64,000 bases of DNA, from NCBI GenBank assembly GCA_030704615.1, contig CM060734.1:35604042-35668041 (forward strand), given 5' to 3'. The stretch comes from Takakia lepidozioides (lineage: Eukaryota > Streptophyta > Takakiopsida > Takakiales > Takakiaceae). Positions 1 to 11,725 of the stretch are shown here, in pieces. Each line of letters opens with the position of its first letter. Within the stretch, counting starts at the first letter, position 1. Position numbers and translations under genes: made by a program. The notes beneath the pieces were generated by a model. It saw only the letters and a list, made by a program, of their open reading frames with translations, was not told the DNA's origin and did no database searches.

Positions 1-1040
1 AAATATGGACAAAAGGATGAAATCTGGACATTTGTTAAATATTTGTAAATAATTAATAAATATGGAAAAAATTATATTCAGTATTAACAATGCATTAAAG
101 CTTACAATTTTGGATTTTCCCGGATTGGTCCGAAAAGTAGCATCGTCCTTTGCAAAATAAATGACAAGCAAGACACCTATGTTGAATTTGAGGAAAATCT
201 GATCGCTTGTGAGTATATTCACGGAGGGGAGATCTCCCGTGTACTCGATAGGTAGTTTCTCGCATCTTACGCGAAACGAATCATTTGATTACTAGTAACT
301 ACATATCAATGGTGAGAAGATGAGATGAGCTTTCCCGTGAAAACGTAACAAATGCATGTCAATATCATATAGGAAACAAAATAAGAGCTTTAAAACCACA
401 ATGGGTCGTGATTCAAATTGGTAGAAACATTGGAATAATGTTTTTGAATTATTGAAACTTAAGAGATAGAAAAATCTTTGTCACATTGAGGACAAGAAAT
501 AACAAACGAAATGCATTGAACCGACAGATACAAGGTCATATATCATGTCAAATACAATTTCAAGTACAATGTCAGCTTGCTACAGGTGCTTTGAGACCTC
601 CCCCCACCAGGGGAGATCTCTCGTGCTCAATACGAGAAGCGTCGAGCTGTCAAATCAAAAGAAAATAAGATCTAGAAACATTCACATGATCTGGTCATCC
701 AAAAATTAAAACTGTAAGGTAAGACAATAGTTATTTGTCACCCTCCAAATACAAATAAAAATCCAGGAAATGCCGAACAGACGTCGAGACATAGAAGGGG
801 AGACCTCCCGTGCTACAACTGAAATCAATAGCACAATCGCGAGAATACAATTTAGAATGTCGGCGTCATAAGGCGCCACCGTTAAAATCGGAGTAGTGAA
901 CGACATTCCGCAAGGGAAGATATGAAGGTTTTGGACCAGACAAAATCCTCATCATCTTCATAAAATGAAAATATTTGCAAATCCTTACTATATTCGACAA
1001 TGAGCTCTAAGAAAAATATAATAATCATGATCGGAAATAG

Positions 1041-1997
1041 TCATGTCATTGTAACATATGACATAGTGGTCGGGAGAAAACCATCAACCACCATGGGAAA
1101 TCGGCAATCCGACATACGAAATGCGTGGAGCTGACATACTTTAGACATAACATGCCCAAAGCATGCGCCCTCAAAAACTAATTGTGTTTGCAGAAGGTCA
1201 CACGACACAATGGATCTAAGAGCAGCTGCCATGGTACTCAAATTTCCTCCTTCATCCCTAACAAAAGCAATTATGCGTCGTGTCAAGCCGAAAGTATCGA
1301 GAAGAGATTGCAGCTGTATTGCCATCGCTGCACCTGAGGTATCAGATACCTCAAATAATCACACTCTCACATGCATTGGAATCCACTTGTCATTGAGGAA
1401 GTTGATGACTAGAGCAAATGTGTCTATCCTACCTCTACTCATCCATGAGTCGAAGCTGGCAGAGCCGATCACACAAGTATTCAAAGAAGACAACACATAA
1501 TTCTCCATTGTCTTCATAACCATGGATGGCAAAACTTCGTCGACGAGAGCCTTGCGGGAAGGAAAGACAACTCAGGGGCTTTGCCTCAAAACCATCTTCC
1601 TGAGCCATATGTTTTCCACTGTAGACAAAGGTTTGTAACCCTTAGCAATGTAAAGCACGAGGTCCTCAAGAAACTTCACTTGCTGCTGGTCTGTTTTTTT
1701 GTAAGGAGTAGTTGAACCGAAAAATGAAGTGATGGCACAACCTATAGGCAATGAGCATTTCTTTCTTGCTTGGCGATTTTGCTCGTCCATTGCTCTACTG
1801 ACATATGCTTTCATTGTGGAAAATAAATGAGGATGAGCCATGTGCACATGCTTGCCCATAGCTGTGATTCCATTGTCTTTATTGTATTTCACCAAGCCTT
1901 TTCTAGCAACACTATGTTGGCCAATAATGTTGGTAGTTGTAGATTGAGAGCGACAAATAATGCATCGCAAACATTTGTGGGTTGACAGTATCGACAT
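1041..1997 (-). pseudogene. hAT-type (BED / DUF659) transposase remnant
   Basis: The minus strand encodes pieces of a hAT-family transposase, the DDE enzyme that cuts and pastes hAT elements. The upstream piece (1997-1572) has a CxxC start followed by two spaced His, as in a BED zinc finger, and then a segment leading into DUF659. In another frame (about 1565-1380) I read the DUF659 core GSASFDSWMSRGRIDTFALV. A third piece (1325-1041) has FVRDEGGNLSTMAAALRS and a GxCFGH-type motif, the usual continuation of this family. At least two frame changes separate the pieces, so it is broken. Its 5' terminus probably lies at 2689. The C-terminal hATC dimerisation domain would lie further left, where 1-1040 shows no coherent frame. 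Confidence 0.72.
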
Positions 1998-2469
1998 GAA
2001 GTGAATCGTTCAGAGCAAAAAATGACCAACAAACTGAACTACGGTTGTAGGGTTTCCAGAAATCAGCTTGTCTTTGCAGAACTTGCAACTATTGCAACTC
2101 TGCTGCTGGATTTGTTTGGTGGGCAATATCGATAGCTGCAATGCCTCCTCCATCTTTTGAAGTTCCACACTCTGAGGCAATCACAGCGAGAGTATCCGAT
2201 TTTGACTGTCCACCATGTACACCAGCGACAAACACACAACTATCTTGCTGAGCCATGACAAGAGAAACTTGCAAAAACCAAACTCACATGAGAGATTGTC
2301 AAATGAAACAACATGTTTGCCATTGCACAAAACACAAACAAACAACGTTAATGAAGAGATAAGAATTGATTGAAGACATGTCAATGACGGCGTGACAGAG
2401 CATGGAGACATTCTCGCATGGCGGCGAAATCAAATCAGTTGAAAGCATTTCCTTTGGACCTGCACCTAT

Positions 2470-2689
2470 ACTATCTAGAACCGCCTGTACGCCATCCATC
2501 TTTGCTCCGGATCTCGCTCCAGGTATAACACCCCCCCCAATCTCGATGTTGATTGTCTAGCCGGTTAGTAAGCTCGATGACATTCCATAACCGGGTCCCT
2601 GCGGGCTGCACTTTCCGGTTATGCATATGTTCTAACCGGCCAATAACCGCCGGGTATGCATGTCCAGATGCCATACCCGGCCAACACTA
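2470..2689 (-). repeat. Probable 5' terminal region of the hAT element
   Basis: Read on the minus strand, the edge at 2689 begins TAGTGTTGGCCGGGTATGGC. This resembles hAT termini and the MITE terminus at 15833 (CAGTGTTGGGCGG). The next 200 bp hold several CCGGTTA/TAACCGG subterminal motifs, as the MITE does. The transposase pieces at 1041-1997 run away from this end. The other terminus is not in the window, so the 8-bp target duplication cannot be tested. Confidence 0.5.
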
Positions 2690-4811
2690 GTTCACATGGT
2701 GAGAAGGCTTGACAATTAGATACAATTTGTACAGCGATGAAATATCGCGAAAAAACAGGACGCTGCATCGGGACAGTGGCGAGTCAAGACAGCTTCAAGA
2801 TGAAGCAGGGACTTCCTAGCGATGTAGGATAAGATGGAGATGACTCCGGAAGATCTGTGACCCGCTACCACGCAGCAGGCCGCCGTTTTTTTCTGCCGTA
2901 CTCTGTTGCGGGCCTCGCGGCAGCTGGCCGCGATGGTGGCGCCAAATACCCCACAAAAAAACACTCCAGGGGGGTTGACCTTAGTAGACCCTACCCCCTT
3001 ATGGCGCCTAAGATCACCCCACTTATAGATTGGATGGCTGCCCCTTTTGGGCTGCCCCTTATTCTTAGCTAGTGCTCTTTTTAGTGGGTTTAGTGACTCC
3101 ACAGGGGCCTATGACCCTGTGGGGGGTTACTCCACTAGCCTCAAAGCTTTAAAACATGAAAAAATTGGCATAACTTCGCCATATGAGGGAAAATCTCCTC
3201 TCCTTAGTACTTAAGAACCAAACACATAAACACTAGCTCTTTCTAAAGATCAGGGGGTCAGTCTCTCTCCTCATTCCATACACAAGTTAGTCCTTTCCTA
3301 GGCTAACTTGGACTTCTCTACAACATCACAGGACTGGACAAATGCCAAAATCAACACACCAAGTGAGAATATAGTTTTTTTGATACTCATATGAACTTGA
3401 TCCCTGCGATCATAACATGCAATAGTTCCACAAGATAAATTTCAAAGGTAGAGGGTTCACCCCGAGGTCGTGTGGTGGTATGCTTGGATGCTCTAACGTC
3501 CTAGTGAAGTCTTGCGGCCCCTTTGGCACTCGTCAAGCAAGCTCGCTCCCTGGCCCTCCTACTCATCACCAAGTCATTCAAACCCACTACGCCGGCGTGC
3601 AACAAGCTCTCCTTGATAAATCGACATGAAACAAAGGGCACTATGGCCAACAATGAGCCTAAGGTCTCTCCCTTAGCTCCAAAACTACTCCCTATACTAG
3701 AGAGCTTCGACCCTCTAGGACCTAGGCTCCCTCAAGCCATACTACAAAGCTAGAACCAAAGCAAGCAAGAGACAAACAACAAATGAAGAACTAGGTGGTG
3801 AAACAAGGGGGCTTGGCCTTCCTTATACCGTTTTTTATCCTAAAAAACTAATGGAAAATAACGTTAAACTACTATAACTAGAGGGAGCTATAGTTTAAAA
3901 ATAATAGAATGAAATAAACTAAACTGTTGGCTGGAAAACCTTAGAAGCAAATGATAAATGTTTCTTCATTCATCCCATGGATGACTAGTTGGCGCTAGTT
4001 GTCACTTTTCATCCGCAGAAGAGTTGATATTCCGCAAGAATCATGCCCTCCAGGGGTCTCATGAAAACAAGGTTGGTGGCCACGGACCGAAGTGTTTAGA
4101 ACAAGGTTGGTGGCAGTTTCTCTTGGGATTTTCAGTTACATGTATACCGGGAAGAGCTCCGGCGCAAACAGTTTATAGAACCAAAACTTCCACACACAGT
4201 TCCATCTCTATACCTTTGGCCTCTATCCCAGGAGGGTGGAGGCCGTCTAGGCCATGACTTGCAACGATCTGCGTCCCGGAATTCCCAATCGGGAACGCAT
4301 TTGAGCTCCACTCTGACCCTTCATACTTCATACTCTGCCCCGCTCGCTCAGGAGCTCGCGGCCATCGCTCTGCTCTCCTATCTGCACACCTGGATGACGA
4401 ATGGATGAAACTTTCTTGCTCATGGACGCCATGCTCTGTATAGCTCTCATCCTTCCTTTGATCGATGAATAATAACCGCGACTCAGGCTAGCTCACAACG
4501 CATCCATCCAATCAAGGAGTATATTCAGTCTGTAGATGAAATTCCGATGCCCAGAGTTGGGCCCGGGCCACTCGAGTCAATTGCTGAACCCAATCTAATA
4601 CATCAAATACAAAATTTTCTTATACATATTTTCGACTACCTATTGAATTTTGGATGGAGAATTACTCCAGTCAGAATGTACTGTCAGACTCTGAATACAT
4701 CCATTTTTCTGAAATTTCCCAGATTTACCCTGATTCTGGTGATTCTGGATTATCTATTAAAAAGAAAAAAACAATTCCCAAAACATACCTAAGTGAACCC
4801 ATGAACTGTTT
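2690..4811. other. No gene recognised; transposon-like debris
   Basis: About 2.1 kb with no coherent coding frame. 2860-3130 is a GC-rich patch with two C-rich runs. 3440-3760 is a moderately C-rich open stretch with no recognisable product. The last 75 bp (4735-4811) match 18190-18265, so this is the left part of a duplicated segment that the LINE at 4812 interrupts. Confidence 0.5.
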
Positions 4812-7552
4812 GGAGATGTGGCACACTTGAACTAGAACCTTACCGATCTCTATCCAAAATCATAGAGGCTCTCCACTTAGCCCAACTTTCAGATCAACCT
4901 CTTGCATTGCTAATGCTTGACTTTGAAAAAGCCTTCGACAATGCTCTTCTGCTGGGGGTTCTTCAGAAGCTAGGATTTGCTGGAAATTTCTTGGCTTGGA
5001 TGAAAATTCTGCTTTACTCGGCTGCAAGTAAAGTTCGGGTGAATGGGGTCCTGTCCAGTTCTCTTCAACTGCACCGGTCGGTAAAGGCAGGGGTGCCATC
5101 TATCTCACTTCTTGTTCTTGCTCGCTGCCGACGCCCTTGGTCATTTGCTGGCTTCTAACCACACCTTGCAAGGGCTAAAAATTCCAAGATCCCTCCCCTA
5201 TCCTTGTTCGGTTAAGACGTCCTTGTACGCTGATGACACTGTCTTATTTGTAGACAACTCTACGCCAGCTAATCATGTCTCAGCCACTCTGATGGCATTG
5301 AAGACTTTTTGCTGGGCCTCGGGTTTAAGGATCAACTGGTCCAAGACAGCGGCTATTGTGTCCAAGTTGTCCAGCCATGCGGTGGCCTCTCATGTTCCGC
5401 CTTGGGGGGCTGATTTGGGTCTCCACTAGCTTCAAAACGGGGAGGCCCATAACCTTCTTGGGCATGTAGTGGGTCATGATATCATTGATCATTTACAGCG
5501 GCTCTTGCTAAGATTAGAAGGAAAATGGGTCACTGGAGTTCTCTTTATTTATCAATAGCTGATCGTGCTCTTGTTGCAGACCAGGTGATCCAGTCATCCT
5601 CCTGGTTTACCTCGGTTGTCTGGTCTCCTAGTTCAAAGATTATTTCTCAGTTTAAATCCATGACTAGAAATTTCATTTGGGGGGCTACCCCGGCCATGCC
5701 AAACAGAAGAGCCTTGGTGAGTTGGGCCCAGATCACTAAAAAAAAAGAAAAACGGTGGACTGGGGGTTTTGGACCCCTTATCCCAAATTCTTTCCTTGTT
5801 GGCCAAATGGGTGCCTAGGGTGCTAACTCATCTCTCCTCGCCTTGGAGCCTCATTGTCAGATGCCACATTCTAGACTCTAGTCCAGTCTCTGATTCTTGG
5901 CCTGAGTCTTTAAGGTGGATAGTGCAAAGCAACCGCTCGTCCCGAGCCTCCTCCTTTGGTTCAAAGACATGGCAGTCCATTTGGGCTGCATGGCTTAGAA
6001 TGAGACCGAATCTGTTCCAATCAACCCCCAAGCTGAAGGAAGAAGCTCTTCATCAACCTTTTGGGAACCTCAATGCAGACTCGGACTCCCTCATTCTCTG
6101 TTCTAAGAAATGGGCTGGTTGGGAGCAGGCAGGGATCACCAGTTTCTTCCACTTATGGGAAAAAAAGAATTTCTTTTCCAAAGATATGGTTATCCAAAAT
6201 CTCTTGGTGGAAAGCAGCGAGTTGGGATCAAATCATCAATGAAATTCCAGATTTGTGGATCTCCCTATGTTCTTTTCCTGCTCATGTAAGATCTCTGCCA
6301 GCTGGGCTAGGGGGGGCCATTTAGAACGGTTCAAAATTCGCATTCTATGCCACCATGCGAATCGGGTGCCAGGTCTCTGGCTGGAAATTCTCGGTTCATC
6401 ACGATGGTACCCTGGTTACGCCAATTTGGTCTCATGATTTGGAAACCGGCATGTATGCGATCAGGGTCTTTTGCAAAGATGTTGGGAAATGCGATCCGAT
6501 CCCACTATTAATATTCAGCATTATTTTGGAACCTTCAACTGGTTCTTATCTGCTCCCTTACAATTGCTACAATTTGACCAAGCGGAATGGAACTGGATGA
6601 CTTAAAAGCATGATTCATTCCTGGGCTACAAAGTCAAGCTAGGCTACTCCATGTTAAGGCCGCCTGTCTCCTTTGTGGCTAAATGGAACGCGAAGTGGGG
6701 ACATCTTCCCAGTCTGCCACATAACGGGCAATCAGTTTGGAAGGATGTTTGGATGAAGGATCAAGCGGCGAAACTTGCTGGGTTCCTATGGAAGATAGTT
6801 AACCGTATTCTGCCTGTTCTTCAATTCATTCCATATACTACTGATTACTGTCGTGTATGCAATCTAGGACAGTCTGAATCGCTGGAACGTTGCCTGGTAG
6901 AGTGCCCCAGCTTCGCTTCCTTTGTCTGGAATCGTATACGGATGTTTTACCAGGCTTGGAACCCAGGTGTTCCCTCATTTTGGGGGGGCAGCAACCTTGT
7001 GTGAAGAAATTGCTTTATTGGGTTCACTCATACTTATTGTCTAAGGCACGGAAGGCTTGGAATGTTTTGTGTGCAGCTACTTCTCGATGTGCGCAAGGAA
7101 GGAGACAACAACTATTCTCTAGCTTTGATAACACCTGGGGACAAGGGAACTTCATCTGTACAAGAACATCGGACTCATCGATTGTCAGGCACGACAGCAG
7201 CCCGACATGTTGGAAGCTTGACTAGCACCCAACAATCAATGGAGCAGGAAGAGTCCGACGTGAACTGGAGGCACAAAAGAACCTCTAGAAAGGGCAAATC
7301 TGAAGCCCACCTCTCATTCGAATCCTCTAGACGCAGAATCAATGACCCTATTTAGTCTTGTCTCGCTGCTAAGGAACCTACTTATCCTTAGCTTCTTGCA
7401 GCCTCACATAGTTTGGTTGTGGGCCAGTGACTCCTTTTTCATCCTTATGGTTGTTTTCCTGAGGTTATTTTTTCCTCAGTCTCTGTTAATAAATTTCTCC
7501 AGGGCCTCAGCCCCTGTTTCCACCAAAAAATAAAATAAAAAATAAAAAATCA
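4812..7552 (+). mobile_element. 5'-truncated LINE (L1-type non-LTR retrotransposon)
   Basis: A 2.7-kb non-LTR element. Reverse-transcriptase motifs start in the middle of the domain (LLMLDFEKAFD near 4910), so the 5' end, endonuclease and RT N-terminus are missing. The 3' end is an A-rich tail near 7520-7552, (AAATAAAA)n. The 70 bp left of 4812 and the bases right of 7552 are nearly contiguous in a second copy of the locus at 18190-18340, which lacks the LINE. That supports insertion into one copy after duplication. A clean target-site duplication was not found. A shorter tail of the same family lies at 15690-15785. Confidence 0.85.
4853..7004 (+). pseudogene. LINE ORF2 remnant: reverse transcriptase and zf-RVT
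   Basis: In order on the plus strand: RT motif with DFEKAFD (4910), the RT palm with TSLYADDTVLFVDNS (YADD, about 5220-5270), the thumb region GLRINWSKT (5320), a connection region, and a C-terminal zf-RVT segment (6651-7004) with KLAGFLWKIVNRILP and a CxxC...C pattern (CRVCNLGQ...LERCLVECPS). The frame changes several times (about 5110, 5430, 5520, 5800 and 6250) and there are in-frame stops, so it cannot make an active enzyme. YADD is intact. Such proteins nick DNA and prime cDNA synthesis from it; the endonuclease part is absent here. Confidence 0.85.
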
Positions 7553-7990
7553 TTATCTATTATTAAGTACAATTAGGACATAAAATAGTAGGTCACTCTA
7601 AATAGCAGTGTGAAAAGGGGTTCATGTGGCAAAGATATTTGTTGAGAGAGAGGAGGAGGGCTGTCGGCAAGACAGGCAGGGTGTGCGGGTAGTTGGCGCC
7701 TCCGATGGAGGACTTTTGTAGACAGAAGTGAATGTTTGCATTCCTCAGGCAATCTCTTACGTACACAAGGTCTTGCAGCACCTCGTGATCTCTCTTATCG
7801 CTACAGATTCATCCTGACTCTGATCTGCTCAGTGTTTGCATTCCTGAAATTGAAACCCTGTATTCATGTTGAAGGGCAAGAAGTCTTGCTACATATTACC
7901 TATACCCCTCCTGTACCTGACATTCGCAGTCAAGGGCATCTCTGATACCAGGATAGCTGATACAAAGCTGCACCATTTCGGTAGCATGCA
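7553..7990 (+). repeat. Interspersed repeat U, copy 1
   Basis: This block matches 18310-18960 and 10211-10830 in the same orientation. All three share a GAATGTTTGCATTCCTCAG-type segment, GTGATCTCTC(T/A)CATCGCTACAG and CTGACTCTGATCTGC. Copies 1 and 3 also share a GAGAGAGAGGAGGAGGG tract. It holds no convincing protein. It is a duplicated, possibly transposon-derived, segment next to the cysteine-rich genes. Confidence 0.6.
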
Positions 7991-8200
7991 TACTGTGTGC
8001 ATAGACATGGAATTTAAGAATAATTCAAATTCATGAGTAAGTGAAGTTGTCTAAGGGTAATGATTCCCACATAGACATGAGAGGGAGAGACGACATATGA
8101 CTGAGCTACAGAGTACACTCTGCATTACTACTGCGCATGCATCCTCTTCAAATTATTGTCGATGGCCTAGCCTTATTGTATAGCTTACTGCAGGGAGTGA

Positions 8201-8905
8201 TTAGCCCCAGCTGGTCTTAGAACGGCAAACTTGTCCATGCCATTTTAACTTGTCAACCTGCCGCATGGGGCGCAGGCTACTCGATGCCACTGGGTCGCAG
8301 GTGGAAGGTGGCCAAGCACAGCGGGGGCAGCATCCATGGGAAGTTGTTCTGTGGAAGCAGTAGCAGACAACTGATCTGCATCTAGTCCCTCCTCCATGAA
8401 GCAGTTCTCGTTCGTGAATATGAAGATGCTGAACTTGCATATATAGCAGATTGTTAGATTGACGCAGCTTGCATAGCATGCATAGACATAAGAGCAAGAT
8501 GATGAGTAAGCTATTCGAACGATGTACATAAGCAGAACAGTGCTCAATGACAACCTGATCTGGGACCATAATAGTACCTGATAGATACACTCTCAACGTG
8601 GATAGGTTGAGGATGTCGGTTGCAGCTGTAAATGCATGCGCAAACAAGTGTTAGTGGCAGTAAATAAGTCGTGGTGATTTGCACTAGCATTAGCTCTCCG
8701 ACCTAGGTACCTAGTTCTGTGAAACTTGAGAAGACATTACATGATACCTCTACAGTTGATCTCGAAGCATTTTTCCCCCTAGCACAATAGATCTTACTCC
8801 TCGATCGACCAGGCACCAATCTTACAGGGGCTTACGGGGAAGCACTTACATGCACGTGTTGCCGCATCCGCAGCGGCGGCAGCAGTATCCGTGAGCGCAA
8901 GACAT
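8201..8905 (-). CDS. Cysteine-rich metallothionein-like protein, copy 1 (3 exons, apparently intact)
   Basis: Exons on the minus strand: 8905-8850, 8626-8578 and 8428-8201, with GT-AG introns (donor GTAAGTG; acceptors TTTACAG and GTTCAG). Together they make 333 nt, or 110 residues. The first 20 residues hold seven Cys (CAHGYCCRRCGCGNTC plus one). A His-rich linker follows (NRHPQPIH, HLHIHERE), then a second cluster (CRSVVCYCFHRTTSHGCCPR) and one late Cys, 15 Cys in all. Two Cys clusters around a linker is the plan of plant metallothioneins, which bind Zn or Cu in the cytosol. The spacing is not that of plant types 1-4, so metal binding is inference. A TATA box lies 117 bp upstream. The inverted paralogue at 17037 shares the gene structure and promoter. 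Confidence 0.55.
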
Positions 8906-9021
8906 GCTGCTTCTGGAGGTTTGAATGGAGGGGAAAAGATGTCGAAAAGCACGAAACGCTGATGACAAATGACAAAGCAAGCACAGATCAATGTAGTGAG
9001 AGATGATTGCGAGCTTGCTCG

Positions 9022-9029
9022 CTTTTATA
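9022..9029 (-). promoter_or_regulatory. TATA box of cysteine-rich gene copy 1
   Basis: TATAAAAG on the minus strand, embedded in CTCTATAAAAGCGAGCAAGC-like sequence. It is conserved at 16914-16921 before copy 2. It lies 117 bp upstream of the ATG at 8905. Confidence 0.7.
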
Positions 9030-9480
9030 GAGGCAGCTCGCCAGCCTCCTTCGACCATCCCGGACACCACGATCTTCCAAAGCTCGCCGCAGATTGCGCC
9101 AACCACGATCCGAAAAATTGCATGTGGAATGCATGATCGCCCTCGCTCTTCTTCATCTTCGGCCTTCCACCCCCACAGCATCTGCTACGCTTCTCTTCGC
9201 ATCCCAACGCCACTCACGGATCAGCCAATACAGCGATCAGACTGAAACCTGCCCCAGTCAACCCATGCGGATTTGAGCACGAGATCCCTCGCTGCAAGTC
9301 GAAACGTACAAGGCAGTGTCCGTGATATGTTCCTTAACTAATTGGCAGCGCACTCAGTTTGTTGTGTGTACAAACAGCGACTGGGCCGTGGACGCACAAC
9401 GATCGATCGGATGGCATGTTCACATAATCATGACTTTACAGTTATTTCTATGTAAGGCACTGTCATACATATTTTATGAT
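9030..9480 (-). promoter_or_regulatory. Duplicated upstream region of cysteine-rich gene copy 1
   Basis: The upstream 450 bp match, in inverted orientation, the stretch 15560-16913 before copy 2 once two insertions there are removed. The uninterrupted sequence here preserves both empty sites: GCTGTTTGTACACACAACAA without the MITE, and GTCATGATTATGTG without the LINE tail. No protein-coding signal. Confidence 0.65.
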
Positions 9481-10210
9481 GCGGTAATATGGCTGATAAT
9501 AATATAGAGAAATATTGCCTGCTGCATCCCAGGTGCGGCACCGTACTCTTCAGCATGTAACAGGCCAGCTTCCACGTTCAAACTGTTTGGACATCATTTT
9601 CTTATAGCTCCTTTGTTACTACAATTGGATGGCAAGCATATCTTTTGGGCAGCATAAAATTCCACTAACTGATTTTCCAGAAGGTTCAGTGAATTCATGC
9701 AATAGGGATATACATGTAATACGGTAAACCTCGTCAGCACAGCCTCAGTTTTGTGGGCCATGGATATACAAGCTTGTCAGGAAGCTTGCTTTCCATGCGC
9801 CCATGGCCGGATCACAGGTCAGTCCAGCCGAACCTCCTTAGAACAGTGGGAGTGGGGCGTGTTTGTCTGTCGGTAATTTCACCTGCCTTATCCGGCCCTG
9901 TCTGCCGGTAGAGCCCGTGCCTGCTGAATGGAAAGCTGAGCACTACACTAATTACTTGTCATCTGAAATGGCCGGTTGGTTAGGCACTTGGGGTGAAATC
10001 ATGTTTTTCACCCCAATGTCCAATTTGAAGAATATTGAGGTTGGAGTGATGATGCAGTATCACGTGCTCACTGCCAACTGTTTTGTACTGAATACAAACA
10101 TGTTCAGTAATGCAATTTGGATTCCGATCAGCATGTACATGTACATAGTTCACGGCTTCATGCATTCTTAAGGAAGAGTTGCAGAGGCTCCTTATGACAA
10201 GCATGCTGGG
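9481..10210. other. No gene recognised
   Basis: A 730-bp stretch with no coherent frame. A short perfect stem (TTGGGGTGAAA...TTTCACCCCAA) sits at about 9988-10016. Nothing else stands out. Confidence 0.5.
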
Positions 10211-10830
10211 CATGTACTCTCATCATCGCGCGGGCTATGAGAGTTAAGAGAGAGCCGGGGCGGACGATTCTCGTGGAGGCTTGGAAGCAGAAGAGAAACT
10301 ACATGTGCAGGATTGTCAGTCCAGACAAGATTAGCTCCGGTCTGATTACCAGATTGGCTACAGGCGCTCCTCGGTCTCATGACTGAGGACTTTGTAGACA
10401 GCAGTGAATGTTTGCATTCCTCAGGTAATCCACAACAATCTTTCATGAACACAAGTTCTTGCACGTGATCTCTCTTCTCCATGTGTCGATCGCTACAGGT
10501 TCATCCTAACTCTGATCTGCGAGCTCAGTGTTTTCATTTCTCAAATCGACAACCTGCATACATGTGTTTTAGCACCGTCGACGACATTCTGAACGCGGTG
10601 ATGGAAGAGAATGGATTGAAGTCTTGTTACAAACTTACCTATCTGACACTTGTCAGGGACAACCCTAATTTTTGGTCTGTTTGGCTTCTGAGCTGCACTC
10701 GGGCTAGATACGCTGCTCAAGTTTGTCACTGGGAAGGTCAATTGCTCTGGACAATCACTGGTCACAATACTGCCCACTTACACATCTTTGCGCATGTTCT
10801 TTTACAGTTGTAACCTAAGTTTCCGTCAGC
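10211..10830 (+). repeat. Interspersed repeat U, copy 2
   Basis: Matches 18540-18960 and 7690-7870 in direct orientation. Shared landmarks are AGAGTT(A/G)A(A)AGAGAGCCG, GAAGCAGAAGAGAAAC, CTGATCTGC and a 3' part with TGGTCTGTxTGxCTTCT. It is more diverged than the other pair. No product recognised. Confidence 0.55.
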
Positions 10831-10869
10831 CTTAAACACATGGCCAGTGACTTTTTTTATCACATACTT

Positions 10870-11030
10870 CGGTGGTCCCAAGAAAGAAAGGAGTGAGAGA
10901 GGACTCCTCCCCAAGCTGGACTTCGCCTGCATTACCTATAGTGTCTCTTCGTCCCGAAGAGCTACTGCCTGCCTTCCGTTGGAAGGTAGACACTTTGAAC
11001 CCTAGATCCCTCTAGGTTATGCACAGGCGA
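10870..11030 (+). repeat. Left arm of a 2.4-kb inverted repeat
   Basis: The reverse complement of this block matches 13125-13250. Landmarks are GGGGAGGAGTCCTCT, AGAGACACTATA and AAAGTGT(C)(T/C)ACCTTCCAAC. The inner GTGTCTCTTCGTCC...GGAAGGTAGACAC part also matches the arms of the foldback at 11382-11725, so all belong to one repeat family. Confidence 0.55.
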
Positions 11031-11381
11031 AGCACGAACACCCAACCGCCCTACCACAGGGGTACCTGTTTTCCCAAATCCTTACCGAGCAATATTAGAT
11101 TAAAATGCTTATATCTCTAAGAGGTGCAGCACCTATCTGCAGCTCTTTAGAATTACCGTGACATTGCTGATAGAACTCAACACTAATCAAGCAGATCCGA
11201 CACACTAGTACACTTTATAAGTGGGATGCCTAGCAATTTGTTAGATGACATAGCACATAAGAAGTAGACAGTATTTAAGATGAGCTAGAATGCAGCTGCG
11301 TGTTGCTGCACATGCATAGCATGATGCAGAGGATCTCACAGTAATACTAATCTTAAGAAAATCCCCAAGGAAGCGTAAATT

Positions 11382-11725
11382 ATGGTGTCTCTACATCCTG
11401 AGGGACTACTGCTTTCAGTTGGAAGGTGGACACCAATACTAATCTACAATTTGACAGACTAACATGATAATGCTCCACAATTGTTCGTGCCTGATCATAG
11501 ATCCTCTGTCCATGTGAAATGGTGGGGGGTGCCGGTTGCAACTGTAAAAGAACATGCATGCGCAAAGAAATGTTAGCACTTGGCAGTACTGCATGTAATA
11601 CCTGGTGATCGCAGCAGTGGCTCTTCCACCTGCTCAATGAGATATTCCAGAATAGTTTACTACCTTCTACACCGTGTCCACCTTCCAAACAGAAGGTAGT
11701 AACTTTTCAGGTGAAGAGACACCAT
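11382..11725. repeat. Foldback element enclosing a cysteine-rich gene fragment
   Basis: About 52-bp imperfect terminal inverted repeats (ATGGTGTCTCTxCA...TTGGAAGGTGGACAC at 11382-11434 against 11674-11725) enclose about 240 bp. The enclosed minus-strand sequence matches intron 1 and exon 2 of the cysteine-rich gene. It has TTTTACAG then TTGCAACCGGCACCC, giving an ICNRHP-like start, and ends at GATCAG. No target duplication was identified, so transposition is not proven. Confidence 0.55.

Noticed and set aside
2716-3102. 128-codon minus-strand frame with some Cys and basic residues
   Set aside because: No recognisable domain; the GC-rich patch inflates open frames on both strands.
8245-8553. 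Alternative frame for exon 3 of the cysteine-rich gene
   Set aside because: It requires a different phase at exon 2 and loses the Cys cluster that both paralogues encode in the chosen frame.
9988-10016. GC-rich stem-loop resembling a rho-independent terminator
   Set aside because: The host is a plant nucleus and the stem has no gene context; a short chance or MITE-derived palindrome.
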